Below, piece by piece: positions 18,387 to 25,958 of a stretch of 64,000 nt of DNA; within the stretch, counting starts at the first letter, position 1, and every line of letters starts with the position of its first letter. The translations under genes and the position numbers were made by a program. This DNA comes from Streptomyces antibioticus (GTDB taxonomy: Bacteria; Actinomycetota; Actinomycetes; Streptomycetales; Streptomycetaceae): contig NZ_KQ948436.1 of the NCBI RefSeq assembly GCF_001514065.1, positions 11,261-75,260 on the forward strand, given 5' to 3'. The notes beneath the pieces were generated by a model. That model did no database searches. It saw only the letters and a list, made by a program, of their open reading frames with translations, and was not told where the DNA came from.

Positions 18387-19640
18387 GTGGCACCCACTGA
18401 CGAGACCGACGACGTCCCCCAGCACGCGTCCCCGTTCGGCACGACCCCGCCCGCCCGGCCCCCTGCCGACGGCGTCGCCGGGGCGAACGCGCGCATGCCG
18501 CGCTGGCTGCCGCGTGCCGTGGTGCTCACCCTCGGCCTCTATGCCGCCTTCCAGCTGAGCACGTGGGCCTTCCACCAGCTCACCGGGCTGCTGATCAACA
18601 TCCTGATCGCGTTCTTCCTGGCCCTGGCCATCGAACCCGCGGTGAGCTGGATGGCCTCGCGCGGGATACGCCGAGGGGTCGGCACCTTCCTCGTCTTCCT
18701 CGCCGTGATGATCGTGTCCGCCGGATTCATCACCCTGCTCGGGTCGATGCTCGCGGGACAGATCATCAAGATCGTCGAGGACTTCCCCGACTACATCGAC
18801 TCCGTCATCAGCTGGGTCAACACGCACTTCCACACCGATCTGAAGCGGATCGACGTCCAGGAGGGCCTGCTCAAGTCCGACTGGCTGCGCAATTACGTGC
18901 AGAACAGCGCCACCGGTGTCCTCGACCTGTCCGCACAGGTCCTCGGGGGGCTCTTCCAGCTGCTGACGATCACGCTGTTCTCGTTCTACTTCGCCGCGGA
19001 CGGCCCGCGTCTGCGCCGCGCGCTCTGTTCCGTCCTGCCGCCCGCCCGGCAGGCCGAGGTGCTGCGCGCCTGGGAGATCGCCGTCGACAAGACCGGCGGC
19101 TACCTGTACTCCCGCGGTGTGATGGCGCTGATCTCCGGCATCGCGCACTACATCCTGCTGCAGGCACTGGGAGTGCCCAACGCGCCGGTGCTCGCCGTCT
19201 GGGTGGGCCTGGTCTCGCAGTTCATCCCGACGATCGGCACGTATCTCGCGGGCGCCCTGCCGATGCTGATCGCCTTCACGGTCGATCCCTGGTACGCGCT
19301 GTGGGTGCTGATCTTCGTCGTGGTCTACCAGCAGTTCGAGAACTACATGCTCCAGCCCAAGCTGACCTCGAAGACCGTCGACGTCCACCCCGCCGTGGCC
19401 TTCGGCTCGGTCATCGCCGGCACCGCCCTCCTGGGCGCCGTCGGCGCGTTGGTCGCCATCCCGGCGGTCGCCACGCTCCAGGCGTTCCTGGGCGCGTATG
19501 TGAAGCGGTACGACGTCACGGACGACCCGCGCGTGCACGGCCACCGGCAGCGCGTCTCGGAGGGGCTGTTCAAGCGCGCGCGTGACCTCTGGTCACGGAG
19601 ACCCGGCGACCGGGATTCCGAGGGCGAGGCCGGTTCCTAG
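18387..19640 (+). CDS. AI-2E family permease
   Basis: A polytopic membrane protein (417 residues) of the PF01594 family, whose members export or exchange small molecules or ions; the AI-2 name is historical. A polar N-terminal tail of ~40 residues precedes about eight hydrophobic helices. The conserved C-terminal motif is seen in QFIPTIGTYLAGALP and NYMLQPKLTSKTVDVHP. GTG 18387 has no Shine-Dalgarno; GAAACT ends 6 nt upstream, so initiation may be leaderless. Its stop overlaps the stop of the convergent methyltransferase by 4 bp. Confidence 0.88.
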   Translation: MAPTDETDDVPQHASPFGTTPPARPPADGVAGANARMPRWLPRAVVLTLGLYAAFQLSTWAFHQLTGLLINILIAFFLALAIEPAVSWMASRGIRRGVGTFLVFLAVMIVSAGFITLLGSMLAGQIIKIVEDFPDYIDSVISWVNTHFHTDLKRIDVQEGLLKSDWLRNYVQNSATGVLDLSAQVLGGLFQLLTITLFSFYFAADGPRLRRALCSVLPPARQAEVLRAWEIAVDKTGGYLYSRGVMALISGIAHYILLQALGVPNAPVLAVWVGLVSQFIPTIGTYLAGALPMLIAFTVDPWYALWVLIFVVVYQQFENYMLQPKLTSKTVDVHPAVAFGSVIAGTALLGAVGALVAIPAVATLQAFLGAYVKRYDVTDDPRVHGHRQRVSEGLFKRARDLWSRRPGDRDSEGEAGS

Positions 19641-20395
19641 GCGGTGGACGGTCCCAGGTCGGTCACGAGCAGTCGGTAACCGACATCGATCGTCCCGAGC
19701 GTGAGCAGTTCGGCGTAGCGCGTCTGCCAGCGGCCTGTTCTGAGGTCGTCCGCGAGCCGGTTCAGCCCCGGCGCGAGCGTGTCGTCGTCGGTCTGGGCCA
19801 GCATGGAGACACCCGCGCGTATCTGCGGGTCGAGGTAGGCGTCCGGGCGGCGCCAGTACGCGGCGCCGAAGCCGTCGACGCAGTCGTGGGGGACGGGGAC
19901 CGGTTCCTGGCGTCCGCCGCCGAGCAGGTCGAGGAGATGGTCGACGGGGACGGCCCGGATGTCGTCGTACGAGGCCACCTCCGGCAGGTAGTCGCGGACG
20001 AGCCAGAACCGCTCGCGGAAGACGCGCTGGTCCCATGTCAGGACGACGATGCGGCGGCGGGCGACCCTGCGCAGTTCCCTGATCCCGGCGTTCAGGTCCG
20101 TCCAGTGGTGCACGGTCAGCAGGGCCATGACGGTGTCGGCGGCGTTGTCGCGCAGCGGCAGGTTCTCCGCGACGGCCTGCACGGCTCGTGCCGCTCCCGC
20201 CGGGCGCTGGCTGATCATGACCTGGCTGGGTTCGACGGCGAGCACCGTCTGTGGAGGCTCGTAGGAACCGGTGCCCGCCCCGACGTTGACCACGTCCTGG
20301 GCGTCACCGAGCGCGGCGAGGATCTGCGCGGCTATGCGCGGATCAGGCCTGCGGGTCCGGGTGTAGGTCGCACCGAGCGTGTCGTAAGTGGCCAT
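19637..20395 (-). CDS. Class I SAM-dependent methyltransferase
   Basis: A 252-residue methyltransferase of the type-11 fold. The SAM-binding loop is VVNVGAGTGSYE, followed by the acidic position in VLAVEPS and the motif ALLTVHHWTD. The substrate is unknown. ATG 20395 is the start of the conserved YDTLGATYTRTRRPDP region; 70 further upstream codons are open but run through the recA control region and are unlikely to be translated. It is divergent from recA. Confidence 0.87.
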   Translation of the reverse strand: MATYDTLGATYTRTRRPDPRIAAQILAALGDAQDVVNVGAGTGSYEPPQTVLAVEPSQVMISQRPAGAARAVQAVAENLPLRDNAADTVMALLTVHHWTDLNAGIRELRRVARRRIVVLTWDQRVFRERFWLVRDYLPEVASYDDIRAVPVDHLLDLLGGGRQEPVPVPHDCVDGFGAAYWRRPDAYLDPQIRAGVSMLAQTDDDTLAPGLNRLADDLRTGRWQTRYAELLTLGTIDVGYRLLVTDLGPSTA

Positions 20396-20494
20396 GACGG
20401 CAAGTATGGAAGGCGCGGAGGGCTGGACGAGTGGCCCGGGATCCCTGGGATTGTCGGCTCCTGGACGTAGGCTCGGATGTGCCGCGTGGTGCGC

Positions 20495-20523
20495 TTGACA
20501 CAAAAATCGAACATCCATTCTCA
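20495..20523 (+). promoter_or_regulatory. recA promoter with LexA (SOS) box
   Basis: A consensus -35 TTGACA (20495-20500) is followed by the LexA-type box GAACATCCATTC (20509-20520), which sits in the spacer and over the weak -10 (TTCTCA, 20518-20523). I recall the same box in characterised Streptomyces recA promoters. LexA bound here would block RNA polymerase. The transcript would have a leader of about 165 nt. Confidence 0.8.
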
Positions 20524-20597
20524 TGGAGGCGCGGGCGAGACCCGAGAAGGGTCCGCGGTGGGCATTTCGGCACGGTTCAGATGGATAAGTGCCCGAG

Positions 20598-20606
20598 TTA
20601 TCCACA
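20598..20606 (+). promoter_or_regulatory. Perfect DnaA-box sequence in the recA leader
   Basis: TTATCCACA is an exact match to the bacterial DnaA box TTATNCACA. It lies about 90 bp upstream of the recA ATG, downstream of the SOS promoter, in the otherwise gene-free 300-bp gap between the methyltransferase and recA. Whether DnaA binds a single box here is not known. Confidence 0.45.
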
Positions 20607-20695
20607 GGCCGGACGGGCGTCGAGGCCCATTGTCAGTGGCAGGCGTTAGCGTCTTTCACGTGAAGCGATCGACTCAAGCAAACCGGGTGGAACCC

Positions 20696-21823
20696 ATGGC
20701 AGGAACCGACCGCGAGAAGGCGCTCGACGCCGCGCTCGCACAGATTGAACGGCAGTTCGGCAAGGGCGCAGTCATGCGCATGGGCGAGCGGCCGAACGAG
20801 CCCATCGAGGTCATCCCCACCGGGTCGACCGCACTCGACGTCGCACTCGGCGTCGGCGGCATCCCGCGTGGCCGAGTGGTGGAGGTGTACGGCCCGGAGT
20901 CCTCCGGCAAGACCACCCTCACCCTGCACGCGGTGGCCAACGCGCAGCGGGCCGGCGGCCAGGTGGCCTTCGTGGACGCGGAGCACGCCCTCGACCCCGA
21001 GTACGCGCGCAAGCTCGGCGTCGACGTCGACAACCTGATCCTCTCCCAGCCGGACAACGGCGAGCAGGCCCTGGAGATCGTGGACATGCTGGTCCGCTCC
21101 GGTGCCCTCGACCTGATCGTCATCGACTCCGTCGCCGCGCTCGTCCCGCGCGCGGAGATCGAGGGCGAGATGGGCGACAGCCACGTCGGTCTGCAGGCCC
21201 GTCTGATGAGCCAGGCCCTGCGGAAGATCACCAGCGCCCTCAACCAGTCCAAGACCACCGCGATCTTCATCAACCAGCTCCGCGAGAAGATCGGCGTGAT
21301 GTTCGGCTCCCCGGAGACCACGACCGGTGGCCGGGCGCTGAAGTTCTACGCCTCGGTGCGCATGGACATCCGCCGTATCGAGACCCTGAAGGACGGCACC
21401 GACGCGGTCGGCAACCGCACCCGCGTCAAGGTCGTCAAGAACAAGGTCGCGCCGCCCTTCAAGCAGGCCGAGTTCGACATCCTCTACGGCCAGGGCATCA
21501 GCCGCGAGGGCGGTCTGATCGACATGGGCGTGGAGCACGGCTTCGTGCGCAAGGCCGGCGCCTGGTACACGTACGAGGGCGACCAGCTCGGGCAGGGCAA
21601 GGAGAACGCCCGTAACTTCCTGAAGGACAACCCCGACCTGGCCAACGAGATCGAGAAGAAGATCAAGGAGAAGCTGGGCGTCGGCGTCCGTCCCGAGGAG
21701 CCGACCGCCGAGCCGGGCGCGGACGCGGCGGTCGCCACCCCCGCGGACGACGCCGCGAAGACGGTCCCCGCACCGGCGGCGGCCAAGACGGCCAAGACCA
21801 AGGCCGCGGCAGCCAAGAGCTGA
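20696..21823 (+). CDS. recA: Recombinase RecA
   Basis: The homologous recombination and SOS co-protease filament protein, 375 residues. Walker A is GPESSGKT (66-73); other hallmarks are [22 protein letters not shown], the loop-2 region with [20 protein letters not shown] split by the usual spacing, and an Ala/Lys-rich C-terminus. ATG 20696 follows GGGTGG; upstream in-frame codons cross the promoter and are excluded. recX follows after 4 bp, so both share the SOS promoter. Adjacent DUF3046 is the normal actinobacterial context. Confidence 0.97.
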   Translation: MAGTDREKALDAALAQIERQFGKGAVMRMGERPNEPIEVIPTGSTALDVALGVGGIPRGRVVEVYGPESSGKTTLTLHAVANAQRAGGQVAFVDAEHALDPEYARKLGVDVDNLILSQPDNGEQALEIVDMLVRSGALDLIVIDSVAALVPRAEIEGEMGDSHVGLQARLMSQALRKITSALNQSKTTAIFINQLREKIGVMFGSPETTTGGRALKFYASVRMDIRRIETLKDGTDAVGNRTRVKVVKNKVAPPFKQAEFDILYGQGISREGGLIDMGVEHGFVRKAGAWYTYEGDQLGQGKENARNFLKDNPDLANEIEKKIKEKLGVGVRPEEPTAEPGADAAVATPADDAAKTVPAPAAAKTAKTKAAAAKS

Positions 21824-21827
21824 CGCG

Positions 21828-22751
21828 GTGACTCGGCGAACCGACTGGGCCGAGTACGCCTACCCGGACGCTCCGCGCGACCGGGGAAGGGGCGCCACCG
21901 GCGCCGAGGCCCAGGGCAGTCACGGGGGATACGGCAGTACGCCGTCGTACGGCACGGACGGGGAGTACGACGGCGGCGTGCCGGACGGCGCGTGGGGGGA
22001 ACACGCGCCGAGCGAGGGCGGGTCGGGCGGCGACGAGTGGCCCGAGGGCGGTTCCGGCCACGGAGCCGACTCCACCGGTGCGGGCTCGCGCCGGGGCGGC
22101 CGCCGTACACGCGGCGAGGGTGGCTCACGCGGGGGACGTGGGCGCCGTCGGCGCGGCTTCGGAGAGTCGCACGGGGAAGCGGCCGACGACTCGTCCGATG
22201 CGGACGGAGGCGTCTCCTCCTCGTCGAGGGCCGAGAAGGGGGAGTCTTCAGCGGACCCGGTCGAGCGGGCGCGGGCGATCTGTCTGCGCCTGCTCACCGG
22301 GACCCCGCGCACCCGTAAGCAACTCGCGGACGCCCTGAGCAAGAAGGGGATTCCGGAGGAGGCGGCGGAGGAGGTGCTGTCGCGGTTCGAGGAGGTCGGA
22401 CTGATCAACGACAGCGCGTTCGCCGACGCCTGGGTGGAGTCCCGGCACCACGGCCGGGGGCTCGCCCGGCGGGCGCTCGCCCAGGAACTGCGGACCAAGG
22501 GCGTGGACTCCACGCTCATCGAGGCGGCCGTCTCGCAGCTCGACTCCGAGCAGGAGGAGACGACCGCGCGTGAGCTGGTCGACCGCAAGCTGCGTGCCAC
22601 ACGCGGCCTCGACCGGGACAAGCGGCTGCGCCGGCTCGCGGGGATGCTCGCCCGGAAGGGGTATCCCGAGGGCATGGCCCTGCGGGTGGTGCGGCAGGCG
22701 CTCGAGGAGGAGGGCGAGGACGCGGAGTTCCTTGAGGGGGAGGGGTTTTGA
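21828..22751 (+). CDS. recX: Regulatory protein RecX
   Basis: Modulates RecA filaments. The 307-residue protein has a Gly/Ser/Arg-rich, low-complexity N-terminal extension of about 135 residues and a C-terminal RecX domain of three-helix repeats (RARAICLRLLTGTPRTRKQL, EVLSRFEEVGLINDSAFADAW, RGLARRALAQELRTKGV). GTG 21828 starts 4 nt after the recA stop. The extension is characteristic of Streptomyces RecX but its role is unclear. Confidence 0.93.
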   Translation: MTRRTDWAEYAYPDAPRDRGRGATGAEAQGSHGGYGSTPSYGTDGEYDGGVPDGAWGEHAPSEGGSGGDEWPEGGSGHGADSTGAGSRRGGRRTRGEGGSRGGRGRRRRGFGESHGEAADDSSDADGGVSSSSRAEKGESSADPVERARAICLRLLTGTPRTRKQLADALSKKGIPEEAAEEVLSRFEEVGLINDSAFADAWVESRHHGRGLARRALAQELRTKGVDSTLIEAAVSQLDSEQEETTARELVDRKLRATRGLDRDKRLRRLAGMLARKGYPEGMALRVVRQALEEEGEDAEFLEGEGF

Positions 22752-22812
22752 GGTGGGGGGTGAGGCGGGCTGGTAGGGGCGCCGTGCCGCCCAAGCGCCC
22801 GCGCGCCCGCTA

Positions 22813-23217
22813 CTAAGCCGACGTCACCGGCAGCCCCGACGCCCGCCAGGCCTGGAACCCGCCCACCAGATCCGTGGCCCGGCGCAACCCCAGCTGGTGC
22901 AGGGATGCGGCCGCCAGGCTGGAGGCGTAGCCCTCGTTGCAGATCACCACGACCCGCAGGTCATGGCTCGTGGCCTCGGGGGCGCGGTGGCTGCCGCGTG
23001 GGTCGAGGCGCCACTCCAGTTCGTTGCGCTCGACGACCAGGGCGCCGGGGATCAGCCCGTCCCGGTCGCGCAGGGCGGCGTAGCGGATGTCCACCAGGAG
23101 CGCCTCACCGCGCTGGGCGGCGTCGTACGCCTCCCGTGCCTCGACCCGGTCGTAGCGCTCGCGTACCTGTTCCAGCAACTCGTCGATGCCGACGGGCTGT
23201 TCGCGTGTTTCGCTCAC
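22813..23217 (-). CDS. Rhodanese-like sulfurtransferase
   Basis: A single rhodanese domain (134 residues) with the active-site cysteine in VVVICNEGYAS and the end DLVGGFQAWRASGLPV. It should transfer persulfide sulfur. Its ATG overlaps the stop of the upstream cysteine dioxygenase gene by 4 bp (ATGA), so the two are co-translated; together they suggest removal of excess cysteine and its sulfur. Confidence 0.9.
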   Translation of the reverse strand: MSETREQPVGIDELLEQVRERYDRVEAREAYDAAQRGEALLVDIRYAALRDRDGLIPGALVVERNELEWRLDPRGSHRAPEATSHDLRVVVICNEGYASSLAAASLHQLGLRRATDLVGGFQAWRASGLPVTSA

Positions 23218-23753
23218 TGCCAGTCCTCCGGACGCTCCACGTGCTCCAGACGCAGGACCTGCCCGGCCCGGCTGTAACGGCGGATCTGCGGCAGGGGCGG
23301 GTAGTAGGCGTGCACCGAGATCGCGTGCTCGTCCGTGGACTCGTTGAGCACCTCGTGGACGTGGTGCTGTCCGAAGGAGCGGCCCTTGCCGGCCGGGAGC
23401 CGCCGTTCCCGGTCCACCCCGTCGGTGAGTTCCAGGGTCTTCCAGCCGTCCGCGGGCAGCCGGACGGCCAGCGAGTTCTCCTTGAGCTCGCCGGAGGCCG
23501 TCACGAAGGCGCCGACGGACTCGGCGTGGTCGTGCCAGCCGGTGCCCGTGCCGGGCGGCCAGCCGATCAGCCAGGCCTCACTGCCGCCGGGCCCTTCCAG
23601 GCGCACCCAGGTGCGGCCCTCCGGGTCGAGCGGGAGCGCGGAGATCAGTTCGGCGTCGGCGGCGGTACGCCGTACGAAGTCGAGCAGTTCTGCCTGCGTG
23701 GGCGCCGACGCGCCGACGGAAGCGGTGGTGGAGGGAGCAGGGGAGACAGACAC
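23214..23753 (-). CDS. Cysteine dioxygenase
   Basis: A cupin enzyme oxidising cysteine to cysteine sulfinate with Fe(II) and O2 (type I-like bacterial CDO, 179 residues). The iron-binding histidines are in GTGTGWHDHAESVGAF and the third in FGQHHVHEVLNES. GTG 23753 is chosen because AGGAC lies 7 nt upstream; GTG 23759 would add two residues. It is the first gene of a CDO-rhodanese operon. An 87-nt leaderless reading frame coding a cysteine-containing peptide lies 79 nt upstream and probably controls the operon by cysteine-dependent attenuation. Confidence 0.9.
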   Translation of the reverse strand: MSVSPAPSTTASVGASAPTQAELLDFVRRTAADAELISALPLDPEGRTWVRLEGPGGSEAWLIGWPPGTGTGWHDHAESVGAFVTASGELKENSLAVRLPADGWKTLELTDGVDRERRLPAGKGRSFGQHHVHEVLNESTDEHAISVHAYYPPLPQIRRYSRAGQVLRLEHVERPEDWQ

Positions 23754-23832
23754 GGGCACCGTCCTGAAGAGCGTTCGCGGAACGCGCGCGACGGCACCAC
23801 GGGCACGGCACGCGCGGGAGAAAGGATGCGAA

Positions 23833-23919
23833 TCAGAACGACGGACGACACACGCAGCCTGCATAGCGGACCAGGTCCATATGGACCCTCCGCCACAGGC
23901 GCACACAGGTGTCGGTCAT
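23833..23919 (-). CDS. Leaderless cysteine-containing leader peptide (uORF)
   Basis: A 28-residue frame, ATG 23919 to TGA 23833, upstream of the cysteine dioxygenase gene. It is preceded at 7 nt by TGTAAT and 18 bp further by TTGACC, so the mRNA should begin at this ATG. The peptide has the pattern L-x-R-R-x-H-x-D-L-x-R-x-A followed by C-V-C near the end, with one more Cys early (positions 5, 22 and 24). This matches from memory the short leader peptides that PGAP labels 'putative leader peptide' before sulfur genes in actinobacteria. Stalling at the Cys codons when charged tRNA-Cys is scarce would alter folding of the 79-nt spacer, which has a GCGTTC/GAACGC hairpin at 23771-23785. Confidence 0.75.
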   Translation of the reverse strand: MTDTCVRLWRRVHMDLVRYAGCVCRPSF

Positions 23920-23926
23920 GCTGCGG

Positions 23927-23956
23927 ATTACAGCATCACGGTGCAGAGACGGTCAA
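23927..23956 (-). promoter_or_regulatory. Promoter of the CDO-rhodanese operon
   Basis: Minus strand TTGACC (23956-23951), 18-bp spacer, TGTAAT (23932-23927), then 7 nt to the uORF ATG. Both hexamers are close to the housekeeping consensus. Confidence 0.7.
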
Positions 23957-24022
23957 CTCAGCGTCACTATGTGGAACGCACGCCCGTGCGAACGCCGCGA
24001 CCGGCTCGGCGCACCCCCGTAC

Positions 24023-24199
24023 CAGCGAGGACCGGCCCTCTCCCCATCTCAGCGCGGCCCCGCCCCAGTGCGTCTCGGCCCTCGCTCCACCACAGCGCGG
24101 TCCCGCCCCCACCCCGGCTCAGCGCGTTCTCGAACAAACCCGCACCGCAGCGCGTTTTCGCCCTCCCCCACCTCAGCGCGTCCCCGCCCCCGCTTCGGC
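24023..24199. repeat. Degenerate ~27-bp tandem repeat starting at a stop codon
   Basis: Seven copies of a motif beginning CAGCGCG (plus strand) occur at 24023, 24050, 24066, 24093, 24120, 24148 and 24174, mostly 26-28 bp apart, each followed by a C-rich stretch. On the minus strand each reads (G/A)CGCGCTGA-like; the copy at 24174 supplies the TGA of the FAD monooxygenase gene and the others lie downstream of it. The array fills most of the gap to the cysteine dioxygenase promoter. No gene is seen in it. Confidence 0.65.
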
Positions 24200-25777
24200 C
24201 TCCGTCTTCGTCGGTCCGCCCAGCGTCGCCTCCGCGGCCGCGTACAGGTCGGCGGGCCGGACCCCGCTCAGTGCGGTCACGAGGTGGCTGTCAGGGCGTA
24301 CCAGCAGGACGCTGTGCGCGGCGGCCCCGGGGTAACTCTCCGCGACCAGGAGCTCGGCGGTGTGCGGCAGCGCCGTCACGGCGGCCGCGAGACGCGGCAT
24401 GACCCCGGCGGTCACCCAGTGCTTGCGGTCCCACACACCCGTCCCCGGCGCGATCAGGACGACGAGCAGCGCCCCGCGGCCGAGCCGGTCGCGGAGTCGT
24501 ACGAACGAGCCGTCCTCGGCGGTGACCCGCACATCGGCGACCGGTGCCCCCGGCTCCGTGTCCACCGGGACCTCGCCCTCCAGGTGCCGGGGCGCCAGCG
24601 GGGAGCCGGCGTACGCCCCCGGCGCACCGAGTGCGCCGCGTCCCAGATGGCCGTCGGCGAGGAGCGCGTCATGGCCCCGGGCCGAGCCGGGGACGTAGGC
24701 GCGCAGTCCGCCACCGCCGCGCAGCAGCGGCAGGGCCTGGTCGGCGGCGCGCAGCCGGGCGGCGACGACGCCACGGCGCTCGGCCTGGTAGCTGTCGAGC
24801 AGCGCCTCGTGCGGGCCGTGGTGCCAGGCGAGCGCCAGCTTCCAGGCGAGGTTGTCGGCGTCCCTGAGCCCCTCGTCCAGCCCCTGCGTGCCGAGCGCGC
24901 CGAGCAGATGCGCCGCGTCCCCGGCGAGGAACACCCGGCCGGCCCGCCAGCGCCGCGCCAGACGGTGGTGGACGGTGTGCACACCGGTGTCGAGGAGGTC
25001 GTACGGCGGTGTCGGACCGCCCGTCCAGCCGGCGAGCGTCTCGCGAACGCGGGACACCAGCAGCTCGGGCGTGACCAGGTCCTTGCCCGGGGGCAGCAGC
25101 CAGTCCAGGCGCCACACCCCGTCCGGCAACGGGCGCCCGGTGATCTCCCCGGCCGAAGGTCCGGACGTCCGCCACGGCGGCATCCGGTGGAGCAACGCCT
25201 CGCCCTCCCACGGAAGTTCCGTGCGCAGCGCGGCCACGGCGTGGCGCTCCACCGCCGTACGGCCGGGGAAGCGGATGTCGAGGAGTTTGCGGACCGTGGA
25301 GCGGGGACCGTCGCAGCCGACCAGGTAACTGCCGCGCCACCACGTGCCCTTGGGGCCGCGGGTGTGCGCGGTGACGCCGGACCTCTCCTGCTCCACGGTG
25401 TCGAGGCGGCTGTCGACGGCGATCTTGACGAGCCGTTCGTCGGCGAGGGCCTCGCGGAGCAGGCTGGTCAGGACGTGCTGGGCGATGTGCAGGGGAGCCG
25501 GCTCCGCCGGGTCGTCGAAGGCGACCTCGCGCATCACCTGCTTGCGCCGCAACGACCGCCATCCGGCCCAGTGGCAGCCGACCCCGTCGAGCGCGACGCC
25601 GGTCAGCCGCTCCATCAGGGCGGCGGTGTCCTCGCGGAGCACGACCGTGCGGGCAAGACGGGGTTCGTCCTTGCCGGGACCCTCGTCGAGGACTACGGAC
25701 GGCACGTCCTGGCGGGCCAGCGCGAGGGCGAGCGTGAGCCCGACGGGCCCCGCTCCGACGATGATCACCGGGTCCAC
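24173..25777 (-). CDS. FAD-dependent aromatic monooxygenase (PheA/TfdB type)
   Basis: A flavoprotein hydroxylase of 534 residues. It shows the N-terminal GxGxxG motif VIIVGAGPVGLTLA, the DG motif VGCDGPRSTVRK, the GD motif GRVFLAGDAAHL, and a C-terminal thioredoxin-like domain usual for large polyketide or phenol hydroxylases. The substrate is unknown. GTG 25777 is chosen because AGGGGG lies upstream and the FAD fold begins directly; a TTG at 25867 would add 30 residues. The stop codon is part of a tandem repeat. It lies downstream of the glu operon but behind a terminator, so it is probably separately transcribed. Confidence 0.85.
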   Translation of the reverse strand: MDPVIIVGAGPVGLTLALALARQDVPSVVLDEGPGKDEPRLARTVVLREDTAALMERLTGVALDGVGCHWAGWRSLRRKQVMREVAFDDPAEPAPLHIAQHVLTSLLREALADERLVKIAVDSRLDTVEQERSGVTAHTRGPKGTWWRGSYLVGCDGPRSTVRKLLDIRFPGRTAVERHAVAALRTELPWEGEALLHRMPPWRTSGPSAGEITGRPLPDGVWRLDWLLPPGKDLVTPELLVSRVRETLAGWTGGPTPPYDLLDTGVHTVHHRLARRWRAGRVFLAGDAAHLLGALGTQGLDEGLRDADNLAWKLALAWHHGPHEALLDSYQAERRGVVAARLRAADQALPLLRGGGGLRAYVPGSARGHDALLADGHLGRGALGAPGAYAGSPLAPRHLEGEVPVDTEPGAPVADVRVTAEDGSFVRLRDRLGRGALLVVLIAPGTGVWDRKHWVTAGVMPRLAAAVTALPHTAELLVAESYPGAAAHSVLLVRPDSHLVTALSGVRPADLYAAAEATLGGPTKTEAEAGAGTR

Positions 25778-25893
25778 GGCGCGGCGCCCCCTGTCCGTGG
25801 CGGCGTCCCGGGGGACGTGGGTGAACAGAGGGTTGGAGCAGGGTGCGCGATCACAGAACGTATGCAACCCATTGCCGGTGCTTGCGTCAAGTG

Positions 25894-25927
25894 ACGGAGG
25901 CAGTGGCGATCATGCCACTGCCTCCGT
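25894..25927 (-). terminator. Terminator of the gluABCD operon
   Basis: A perfect 14-bp stem (25894-25907 with 25914-25927) and a 6-nt loop, about 32 nt past the gluD stop on the minus strand. Confidence 0.85.
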
Positions 25928-25958
25928 GCGGGTCAAGCATCTTGACGGATCATCAGAA

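Noticed and set aside
19637-20605. 70 extra N-terminal codons for the methyltransferase
   Set aside because: They run through the recA promoter and SOS box; homology begins at ATG 20395.
24023-24199. CRISPR array
   Set aside because: Units are degenerate, adjacent without unique spacers, and no cas genes are near.
23909-25894. Long plus-strand frame across the tandem repeat and monooxygenase
   Set aside because: It is the shadow of the FAD monooxygenase; the Gln-Arg-Gly-Pro repeats reflect the tandem DNA repeat.
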